The position numbers were made by a program, and so were the translations under genes. A stretch of 18,587 nucleotides of DNA, from positions 1 through 18,587 of the forward strand of contig PKCT01000016.1 in NCBI GenBank assembly GCA_002862325.1. Reading direction: 5' to 3'. Shown piece by piece: positions 1 to 6,687 of this stretch (position 1 is its first letter; each line of letters opens with the position of its first letter). The notes beneath the pieces are model-generated. The model ran no database searches. It was not told the DNA's origin and saw only the letters and a list, made by a program, of their open reading frames with translations. This DNA is from Phycisphaerae bacterium (lineage in GTDB: Bacteria; Planctomycetota; Phycisphaerae; Phycisphaerales; SM1A02).

Positions 1-1665
1 CTGCTCGACGAGATCGACACGCCACCGCGGCAGGTCGTGGTCGACGCGACGATCGCCAGCGTCGCGGTGTCCGAGAACGACGCGTTCGGCGTCGACTTCG
101 CCCTGATCGGCAATCTCGACATCACCAAGCTCGTCTCACCGCTGGGACCGGTCACCGATCTTCTCCGCGGCAACGTCCCATCCGCCGCCGCCCCCGGCGC
201 GGCGACTCCCGTCTACGGAAGCGAGTCCGATTCGTGGGGCATCCAGTCCACGGCCGGAAACACGGCGACGGGTCCCGCCAACATGAAGCTCGGTCTGGTG
301 GCCGGCGACGCGGCGGTCTTCGTCCGTGCCCTCGATCAGGTGACCGACACCATGGTGCTCGCCCGGCCCCGGCTCATGGCGCTGAACCGTCAGCGGGCCC
401 AGGTGCTCGTGGGCGAGCGGGTCGCCTATCTCTCCACGACGTCGACCGACACGACCACGACCCAGACCGTCCAGTACCTCGATACCGGTGTCCGGCTCAT
501 GCTCCGCCCCTTCATCTCGAAGGACGATTCGATCCGCATGGAGCTCTACCCGAGCGTCTCCAACGCCCAGCTTCGCCCGATCACCGCGGGTGGCGCGGCC
601 GGCTCTCTGCTCGTGCCGGACGAATTCACCAACGAGATCTCGACCAACGTCAAGGTCCGCGATGGACAGACCCTGGTGCTCGGCGGCCTTTTCCAGGAGG
701 AGACGCGGGTCACCAACAGTCAGGTTCCGTTCCTCGGCGACATTCCGATCCTCGGGGCCGCCTTCGGCGGACACGACAACGAGGTACGGCGTCGCGAGAT
801 CATCTTCCTGATCACGCCCAACATCGTCGACGACGAGCTGGTCGAGATGTCGGGATCGCAGGGCATGGCCTTCGTGAACAGTCTTCGCGCCGGCATGCGG
901 GAGGGGCTCCTTCCCTTCAGTCGCGAGAAGATGAGTTCGCAGCGGAACCAGAACGCCTTCGACGCGATGAACGACGGCGACTTCGAACTCGCGCTCTACC
1001 ACTTCGACAACTCGCTTCGACTCAATCCGGCCCAGCCCGAGGTGCGTCGAATGCGTGCGAAGCTCACCGGAGAGAGCGGCGGCGACTTCTACGACTACGA
1101 CATCTGGCTTCGGGTGATGGAGAACCAGCACCAGGAGCACGAGGAGGACCTCGATCAGGAGGCACGCCTCAACACCCAGGTCGATCCCCTCGGGGTCGCG
1201 GCCGGCGGGGTGGAGGAGGTGTCGAACGCGACGCCGTCGAACTCCGTCGACACCTTCGTCGACGAGTTGGTCTCCGATCTCGATCTTCCCGAGACGCCGG
1301 TCGAGTTCGCCTCGGCGTTCGACGGCGACGAGGTGGTCGCCGATTCCCAGACCGACTTCTTCGACTCGGAGGAGACGGCGCTCGAGACCGTCGTCGAGGA
1401 GACCGCTCCCGAGGTCGTCGTGACCGACGCATCGGATGAGACGGACCTCCCCGTGGAACCCGTGATCGAAGAGGGCTGGACGAATCAGACGATCCTCGAA
1501 TTCGTCGGCGAATCCCAGACCCGCCTCGTCTCCCATCCTCGCTACTCCACCTGGGGCCGATTCTGGTGGCTGGCCCAGTTCGCCAGCGATCAGATCGACT
1601 TCTTCGCCGGCGAGTATCCGGCGTCGTCGGACGATTCCTCGATCGCCACGGTCACCGAAGACTGA
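1..1665 (+). CDS. gspD: Secretin, GspD/PilQ family (5' partial)
   Basis: Outer-membrane secretin, the ring channel of a type II secretion system or type IV pilus. The frame is open from base 1 (first residues LLDEIDTPPRQVVVDATIA, typical of the last N-domain/secretin boundary), so the start lies upstream; the GTG at 37 is internal. 554 residues are visible. The secretin domain is clear: residues about 118-280 include VGERVAYLS, VQYLDTGVRLMLRP, VRDGQTLVLGGL and the signature VPFLGDIPILG at 242-252, ending at IIFLITPNIV. A single TPR-like helix pair follows (about 316-356, with FELALYHFDNSLRLNP), then an acidic, Asp/Glu-rich tail of about 190 residues that ordinary secretins lack. GspD versus PilQ cannot be decided without the missing N-domains. 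The downstream TPR lipoprotein and GspE/GspF genes support an assembly locus. Confidence 0.93.
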   Translation: MLDEIDTPPRQVVVDATIASVAVSENDAFGVDFALIGNLDITKLVSPLGPVTDLLRGNVPSAAAPGAATPVYGSESDSWGIQSTAGNTATGPANMKLGLVAGDAAVFVRALDQVTDTMVLARPRLMALNRQRAQVLVGERVAYLSTTSTDTTTTQTVQYLDTGVRLMLRPFISKDDSIRMELYPSVSNAQLRPITAGGAAGSLLVPDEFTNEISTNVKVRDGQTLVLGGLFQEETRVTNSQVPFLGDIPILGAAFGGHDNEVRRREIIFLITPNIVDDELVEMSGSQGMAFVNSLRAGMREGLLPFSREKMSSQRNQNAFDAMNDGDFELALYHFDNSLRLNPAQPEVRRMRAKLTGESGGDFYDYDIWLRVMENQHQEHEEDLDQEARLNTQVDPLGVAAGGVEEVSNATPSNSVDTFVDELVSDLDLPETPVEFASAFDGDEVVADSQTDFFDSEETALETVVEETAPEVVVTDASDETDLPVEPVIEEGWTNQTILEFVGESQTRLVSHPRYSTWGRFWWLAQFASDQIDFFAGEYPASSDDSSIATVTED

Positions 1666-1675
1666 TCACGAATAT

Positions 1676-1704
1676 CGCCGTGTCGTCCCCGTGGCGACAC
1701 GGCG
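1676..1704 (+). other. Intergenic hairpin between secretin and TPR lipoprotein genes
   Basis: A perfect 10-bp inverted repeat, CGCCGTGTCG (1676-1685) and CGACACGGCG (1695-1704), encloses a 9-base loop. It starts 11 bases after the secretin stop. No T-run follows, so it is not a textbook intrinsic terminator. An mRNA-stabilising, processing or partial-termination role is inference. Confidence 0.55.
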
Positions 1705-1745
1705 TCTCTCCATCCCCGGATGGAACCAGCAGGAAAGGACGTACC

Positions 1746-2975
1746 ATGACCAACCACACCCCTCGTCGAATCATCGGCGTCGCTTCTCTCATTGTCGCCG
1801 TCTCCGCATCGGGTCTTCTCGGCGGATGCACCGGTCCCACCAAGCGCGGCAAGGAAGCGCGGGCCCTGGCCAACACCAAGTTCAACGTCGTCCGCAGCCG
1901 CGTGGACTACGATCAGGCGGACCAGTCGTTCCGAGCCGGGAACTTCCTTGAGGCGAAGCGTCATCTCGAGGCGGCGATCGAGAAGTCCGGCGACCAGAGC
2001 GAATACTGGACGCTGCTCGGTCGGATCTATCTCGAGACCGGCTCGCTCCAGGACTCCCTGGCGAGCTTCGAGGAGTCGGAGCGGCTCGACCAGAAGAACG
2101 CCGATGCGAAGTACTTTCTCGGGATTCTCGCCGAACGGCTCGAGCGCCCGAAGGACGCGGTCGAGTACTACCTCGCCGCGCTCGACCTCTCGCCCTCCAG
2201 CTCCAAGATGCTGGTCGCCGCGGTCGACGTCCTGATCGGGGCCGGGATGTTCCGGGAGGCCGAGGACACGCTCGATCTCCACGGTGACGCGTTCGGCCAC
2301 GACTCGGCGGTCCTTCACCTCGAGGGGCGGGTTGCGATGATGAACGAACACTGGTCGAAGGCGGTGACGTACCTCGAGAAGTCGGTGCTCCTCGACGAGG
2401 AGGATCGATGGACGCTCGAGGACCTCGCCCGCGCCCAGATCGGCGCAGGACGGACCGCGGACGGGCTGGTCACGATCGATCGGTTGATGGAGATGTCCGA
2501 CGAGGGGACCAGGGATCGGGAGCTTCTGCGTCTTCGCGGTCGATGCCTGGTCAAGGGCGGTCGCCTTCGGGAGGGTCGCCAGGCGATGCTCGATCTGGTC
2601 AATCTCTTCCCCGAGGACGTCCAGGGCTGGATCGACTTCGGTCTCGTGTGCATCCAGGTCGACGACTTCAAGAGGGTCCTGCGTGCGGGACAGCGTCTCG
2701 TCGTCCTCGAGCCGCAGCGATTCGAGGGGTACTTCCTCCTTGGTCAGGTCGCGCAGCGGAAACGCGACTTCGAATCGGCGTTGAAGCTCTTCACGCGGGC
2801 GAGCGCGATCGCCCCGGAACGTACCGAACCGCGTCTCGCGATGGGCATGTGCCACGAGCTTCGTGGCGAGCTCGCCGCGGCGTACCGGATCTACGCGAGC
2901 CTCGCGAAGGATCGTCCCGACGATCATCGCCTTCGGGGTCGCATGACCAACGTCAGCATCGATCTCGAGGACTGA
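1746..2975 (+). CDS. TPR-repeat lipoprotein, possible secretin assembly/pilotin-like factor
   Basis: A 409-residue exported lipoprotein made almost wholly of tetratricopeptide repeats. The ATG at 1746 is chosen because AGGAAAGGA (1731-1739) sits just upstream and it gives a good lipoprotein signal: basic TPRR, a hydrophobic stretch at residues 9-26 and lipobox LGGC with Cys28. The frame is open further upstream, but that part overlaps the secretin gene and is not needed. From about residue 50 to 395 there are some eight to ten TPR-like helix pairs, for example SEYWTLLGRIYLETGSLQ, AKYFLGILAERLERPKDA and FEGYFLLGQVAQRKRDFE. TPR lipoproteins such as PilW/PilF assist secretin multimerisation in type IV pili. 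The position directly after the secretin suggests a similar job, but this protein is much longer than those pilotins, so the role is inferred. Confidence 0.85.
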   Translation: MTNHTPRRIIGVASLIVAVSASGLLGGCTGPTKRGKEARALANTKFNVVRSRVDYDQADQSFRAGNFLEAKRHLEAAIEKSGDQSEYWTLLGRIYLETGSLQDSLASFEESERLDQKNADAKYFLGILAERLERPKDAVEYYLAALDLSPSSSKMLVAAVDVLIGAGMFREAEDTLDLHGDAFGHDSAVLHLEGRVAMMNEHWSKAVTYLEKSVLLDEEDRWTLEDLARAQIGAGRTADGLVTIDRLMEMSDEGTRDRELLRLRGRCLVKGGRLREGRQAMLDLVNLFPEDVQGWIDFGLVCIQVDDFKRVLRAGQRLVVLEPQRFEGYFLLGQVAQRKRDFESALKLFTRASAIAPERTEPRLAMGMCHELRGELAAAYRIYASLAKDRPDDHRLRGRMTNVSIDLED

Positions 2976-3019
2976 ACCCCCGAATCGGTCGCCGAGCACG
3001 TCCTTGTGGGTGATAGCGC

Positions 3020-4321
3020 ATGTTCGACCAGGGTTTCATGATCGCGTGGTGCGTCGTGTCCGCGAGTCTCTTCGCCGCGGGATGGTGGTTTCGAGACCGC
3101 GTCTGGCGCTCCGGATGCCGTCGCCTGGATGCACGTACCGAGGAGACGTTCCAAGGACCGTCGGAACTCGAGGCAGTGTTCGAGCGATGGGTGGAACATG
3201 TGGAGACGATCCGGCGGGAGCAGATTCTCGCCCGTCACATCACCGAGGAGATGGTGCGACAGTCGCGGAGGATCCTCGATGCGCTCGAGGACCCGGTCGT
3301 CGTGATCGACGGGGACGGCGTGGTGCTCGAGCACAACGCCACCGCCGCGACGCTCGTGGGTCTCGAGGGGAATTCGTCGACCGACCGAATCGGACTCGGC
3401 GACCTCGTCCGGAATCCGGTGGCGATGCGGGAGATCCTGGAGCTTGCACGCGGCCTCGCGTCGGACTGCCCGGGCACGCGTCGCGTGAACTTCTCGACCA
3501 CCGGTGAATCCGACATGGTCGTTCGGGACTTCGAGGTCTCCCTGCGCAGACTCGACGACGCGGGGCGGATCCTGCTCGTGCTCCACGACACCACGCGGGA
3601 ACGGGAGATCGCTCGTCTGAAGAGCGAGTTCGTCGCCAAGGCGAGCCACGAACTCCGAACGCCGCTCAGCTCCATTCGCGCGACGCTCGAGATGCTCGAG
3701 ACCGGCGATCTCGAGGATCCGGACCATCGCCGCGAGATGATGGCGATCGCGAGCGAGGAGAGCGACCGTCTCGCCCGCATGGTGGACGACATGCTCGACA
3801 TCAGCCGAATCGAGGCGGGCGTCGCCCGCCCCCGGATCGAGCGGATTGATCTCGGCGACCTGGTGGACGAGACGGTCGACGGCCTCCGCGCCACCGCCCA
3901 GAAGCGTTCGATCGATCTGCGGGTCCTGTCCGGTCAGGGGGGACTGGAGGTCGAAGGTGATCGAGTCATGCTCGCGACCGTGGTGACGAACCTGGTCGGC
4001 AACGCTTTGAAGTACGTGCCGGAGGGGGAGCGGGTCACGATCGAGGTGGCTCCGGAGGATCTGACGCGGTCGGTCGTCGTGACCGTGACCGACACCGGGC
4101 TCGGGATTCCCGAGGAGGATCTTCCGAGGATCTTCGAGAAGTTTTATCGGGTCAGCCGGTACGAGCGGAAAGCCCAGGGAACGGGGCTCGGACTGGATCT
4201 TTGCCGAAACATCGTGGAGCGAGTTCATCAGGGCCGGATCGGGGTCGATTCAAGAGTAGGTGAGGGCGCACGATTCTGGTTCGGCGTCCCGGCCTCCTTC
4301 GCCTCTTCCATGGCCGCATGA
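3020..4321 (+). CDS. Membrane sensor histidine kinase (PhoR/ResE-like)
   Basis: A 433-residue two-component sensor kinase. One N-terminal hydrophobic helix (about residues 5-23) anchors it, with almost no periplasmic loop, so the signal is probably cytoplasmic or membrane-borne. A PAS-like domain follows at about 85-190 (ALEDPVVVIDGDGVVLEHN to LLVLHDTT). The HisKA dimerisation domain carries the H-box SHELRTPLSSIR with phospho-acceptor His210. The ATPase domain has an N-box (TNLVGNALKYV), G1 (DTGLGIP), F-box region (IFEKFYRV) and G2 (GTGLGL), all intact, so it should be an active kinase. The ATG at 3020 is the first good start; its Shine-Dalgarno is weak. The stop overlaps the next gene by four bases (ATGA), so the receiver protein downstream is the likely phosphoryl acceptor. 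Confidence 0.93.
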   Translation: MFDQGFMIAWCVVSASLFAAGWWFRDRVWRSGCRRLDARTEETFQGPSELEAVFERWVEHVETIRREQILARHITEEMVRQSRRILDALEDPVVVIDGDGVVLEHNATAATLVGLEGNSSTDRIGLGDLVRNPVAMREILELARGLASDCPGTRRVNFSTTGESDMVVRDFEVSLRRLDDAGRILLVLHDTTREREIARLKSEFVAKASHELRTPLSSIRATLEMLETGDLEDPDHRREMMAIASEESDRLARMVDDMLDISRIEAGVARPRIERIDLGDLVDETVDGLRATAQKRSIDLRVLSGQGGLEVEGDRVMLATVVTNLVGNALKYVPEGERVTIEVAPEDLTRSVVVTVTDTGLGIPEEDLPRIFEKFYRVSRYERKAQGTGLGLDLCRNIVERVHQGRIGVDSRVGEGARFWFGVPASFASSMAA

Positions 4322-4740
4322 TGCAAGACTCGACTTCGAACAAGCCCGTGACGATCCTGGTCGCCGACGATGAACCCCACATCGTTCGAGTCGTCTCCTT
4401 CAAGCTCAAGCTCGCAGGATTCGACGTGGTCTCGGCGACGAACGGCCAGGAAGCCTGGGACATCCTCCGCGAGAACCGGGTCGATCTGGTTCTGACCGAC
4501 CACCAGATGCCGTTCATGACGGGTCTGGAGCTGGCCAAGAGGATGGGGGGCGATCCGCGCACCGCGTCGATTCCCGTCCTGATGCTGACCGCTCGGGGGT
4601 TTCGCCTCACGCCGGTCGAACTACAGGGTGCGGGCATCGTCGAGATGCTCGACAAGCCGTTCTCGCCTCGCATCCTTCTCGACGCCGTGCTCCGCGCAAT
4701 CGGGGATGCGGAGGAGACCATCGAACGGGAGGCGGCGTGA
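4318..4740 (+). CDS. Stand-alone response regulator receiver (REC) protein
   Basis: A 140-residue CheY-like receiver with no output domain. It shows the acidic pair Asp17/Asp18 (VADDEPHI), phospho-acceptor Asp61 (LVLTDHQMP), the switch Thr91 (LMLTARG) and conserved Lys113 (LDKPFSP). Two adjacent in-frame ATGs at 4318 and 4321 are possible; 4318 overlaps the kinase stop as ATGA and is preferred. The stop overlaps the next gene's ATG by one base (TGATG). Sitting between a histidine kinase and an HD-GYP protein, it looks like the receiver half of an RpfG-type (REC plus HD-GYP) regulator carried as a separate chain. Its partner is inferred from gene order only. Confidence 0.93.
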   Translation: MMQDSTSNKPVTILVADDEPHIVRVVSFKLKLAGFDVVSATNGQEAWDILRENRVDLVLTDHQMPFMTGLELAKRMGGDPRTASIPVLMLTARGFRLTPVELQGAGIVEMLDKPFSPRILLDAVLRAIGDAEETIEREAA

Positions 4741-6341
4741 TGTCCGCGTCGACGACCGGCGAATCGCTGGAGCTCCTGATGGGACGGGAACTCTCGTCGC
4801 TCGGAGCGGTGTGGATCCCCGTCCGCGGAGAGGATGCGTTCTGGCCCACGCCCGGAGATTCGGTGGTCGCCTGGCGAGAACGCCTCGTTCTGGCGTCAGC
4901 GCCGATCCGGACCGCGATCGAACGCGATCTGGAGCGTCTCCTGAAGGGCTCGGGCGAGTCCGCGGACGTGCTCGACGGCGTTCACGTGGTGCCTTGCGTG
5001 GTCCGTGGAGCCGGCGGGATCGTCGACGACGCGGGCCTCGCGGTCCTACTCACCTCGTCGCTGCTCGAACACGGTTCGCTCTCGATGCTCTGCAACACCG
5101 CTCGCTTGGACGAGACGCTCGTCCGTGGACTCGCCGCGGACGGCGATCTTCCGTCCGACGCCTCCATGCCGCACATCGCACCCTTGATCCGACGGCTGCA
5201 CACGCAGGTTCTCGCCCAGGTGCGGGAACGCGAGGTCCAGCAGTCGGTCGACAGCCAGTTGGCCGACACCTACGAGGAACTGCACCTCCTGAACTCCCTG
5301 ATCGACGGCCTGGTCGTCGGTGGAGATCCCGAGGCGTTCCTGGATTCGGCGTGTCGAGAACTCGCGGTGACGGGCGGTTACGCCTGGGTCACCGCACACA
5401 TCGACGCGACGGACGGACCGCTGGCGCTCCGCAGCTTCGTCCATGGCGATCAGGCGCCGAGCCGTGTTGCGCTGCGGCAGATTCTCGATGCGGGGCAGGG
5501 CACGGCGGCTCGGGCGGCGAACCTGGAAGGTCATGGCGAGCTCGGCATCGCGACCATCCGCAGCGGAGACGAGTGCCTCGGGCATCTGGTCGCGGGTGGG
5601 CGGGCCGGTGGGCCATTGTCGAGCATCGAACTGACGCTCCTCGGTTCGGCGGCGGGACATCTCAGTGTGTTTCTTCGGAACGCGTCCCTGTACGCAGATC
5701 TCGACTCGCTCTTCCTGGGCACGTTGCAGGCGATGGTCGCCGCGATCGACGCGAAGGACCCGTACACCCGCGGTCATTCCCAGCGGGTGGCGGAACTGAG
5801 TCGAGACCTCGCCGTATCGATCGGTCTGCCGGACGAATTCGTCCGTACCGCGCATCTCTCGGGTCTCGTGCACGACATCGGCAAGATCGGCGTGCCCGAA
5901 GCGGTCCTGAAGAAGTCTGGTCGTCTCGACGACGAGGAATTCGCGGCGATCCGCCAGCATCCGCAGATCGGCTATCGCATTCTGAAGGACATTCCGCAGA
6001 TCCGGGATCTGCTTCCCGGCGTGCTGTGCCACCATGAATCATGGAACGGTGGCGGGTATCCCGCGGGACTCTCCGGCGACGAGATTCCGCTTCTGGCTCG
6101 GATCGTGGCGATCTGCGACAGCTTCGACGCGATGAGTTCCAATCGTACCTATCGACGCGCGATGCCTCGCGAGGAGATCTTCGCGGAGATCCGACACTGC
6201 GCGGGAAGTCAGTTCGATCCCGACATCGTGCCGGTCTTCCTGGGCATGGACTTCACCGGATACGACCGCCTGCTCTCGCAGGGCATCGAGGAATCGCGAT
6301 CGGCCTTGAGGCTCGTGGAAGAACGAGAGGAGGCGGCATGA
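4740..6341 (+). CDS. HD-GYP domain protein, probable cyclic-di-GMP phosphodiesterase
   Basis: A 533-residue cytoplasmic protein. Residues 1-150 match no family I recognise; a short coiled-coil-like stretch (about 150-185) precedes a GAF-like domain (about 190-320). The HD-GYP domain spans about 330-505: GHSQRVAELS, the metal-binding HDIGKIGVP (His378/Asp379), RQHPQIGYRIL, HHESWNGGGYP (431-441) and CDSFDAMSSNRTYR. All metal-ligand motifs appear present, so c-di-GMP hydrolysis is expected. The usual Asp in HHExxDGxGYP is Asn436, a variant also seen in other family members. The ATG at 4740 shares its A with the upstream stop; a GTG three bases earlier is also in frame. The stop overlaps the STAS gene by four bases, so coupling with both neighbours is likely. 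Confidence 0.92.
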   Translation: MSASTTGESLELLMGRELSSLGAVWIPVRGEDAFWPTPGDSVVAWRERLVLASAPIRTAIERDLERLLKGSGESADVLDGVHVVPCVVRGAGGIVDDAGLAVLLTSSLLEHGSLSMLCNTARLDETLVRGLAADGDLPSDASMPHIAPLIRRLHTQVLAQVREREVQQSVDSQLADTYEELHLLNSLIDGLVVGGDPEAFLDSACRELAVTGGYAWVTAHIDATDGPLALRSFVHGDQAPSRVALRQILDAGQGTAARAANLEGHGELGIATIRSGDECLGHLVAGGRAGGPLSSIELTLLGSAAGHLSVFLRNASLYADLDSLFLGTLQAMVAAIDAKDPYTRGHSQRVAELSRDLAVSIGLPDEFVRTAHLSGLVHDIGKIGVPEAVLKKSGRLDDEEFAAIRQHPQIGYRILKDIPQIRDLLPGVLCHHESWNGGGYPAGLSGDEIPLLARIVAICDSFDAMSSNRTYRRAMPREEIFAEIRHCAGSQFDPDIVPVFLGMDFTGYDRLLSQGIEESRSALRLVEEREEAA

Positions 6342-6673
6342 ACGTTCGATTCGAGGAGCAGGGGACGTTGTGCGTCGTCGATCTGGTCGGTGAACTCGTG
6401 GGCGAGTCCGTCGACCAGGTTCGCCGCGCGTGCCTCGAGCGGGTGCAGGCCGGGGTGAACAATCTGATCCTCGACCTCTCCGAGACGGTACTGATCGATT
6501 CCTGCGGGCTCGAGGCGCTGCTGGATCTCGCGGACGCCACGACGCTTCGCGGCGGACGTTGCGTGATCGCGGCACCCGATGCCGGTGTGCGATCGGTCCT
6601 GGAGATCACGCGCCTCCACGAGCGCATGGAAATCCACCCGGGGGTCGAGCAGGCCGCTCGACTCGTCCGCTGA
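6338..6673 (+). CDS. STAS-domain protein, anti-sigma factor antagonist type
   Basis: A 111-residue single STAS domain, the size of SpoIIAA/RsbV proteins. The core strand-helix pattern is clear: LCVVDLVGELVGESVDQVR, then NNLILDLSETVLIDSCGLEALL. In the family the Ser of the DSxGL motif is phosphorylated by a GHKL-type switch kinase; here it is Ser55. No SpoIIAB/RsbW-like kinase or PP2C phosphatase lies in the window, so the partner is either elsewhere or not of the classical kind. The ATG at 6338 overlaps the HD-GYP stop (ATGA) and lies 3' of GAGAGGAGG, a strong Shine-Dalgarno within the upstream gene. It could link the signalling cassette to a sigma factor or to the secretion machinery; both are inference. 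Confidence 0.92.
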   Translation: MNVRFEEQGTLCVVDLVGELVGESVDQVRRACLERVQAGVNNLILDLSETVLIDSCGLEALLDLADATTLRGGRCVIAAPDAGVRSVLEITRLHERMEIHPGVEQAARLVR

Positions 6674-6687
6674 GACTGGACGGCTCC

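Noticed and set aside
136..1536. Long minus-strand open frame of 466 codons opposite the secretin gene
   Set aside because: Its Arg/His/Asp-rich translation has no domain, and the plus strand encodes a clear secretin. It is a codon-bias shadow; the same holds for the long minus frames at 1590-2999, 2924-4228 and 6253-8319 and the plus frame opposite acs (13167-15086).
4628..6037. Plus-strand frame of 469 codons inside the receiver and HD-GYP genes
   Set aside because: Arg/Gly/Ser-rich shadow frame; the real frame holds the HD-GYP motifs.
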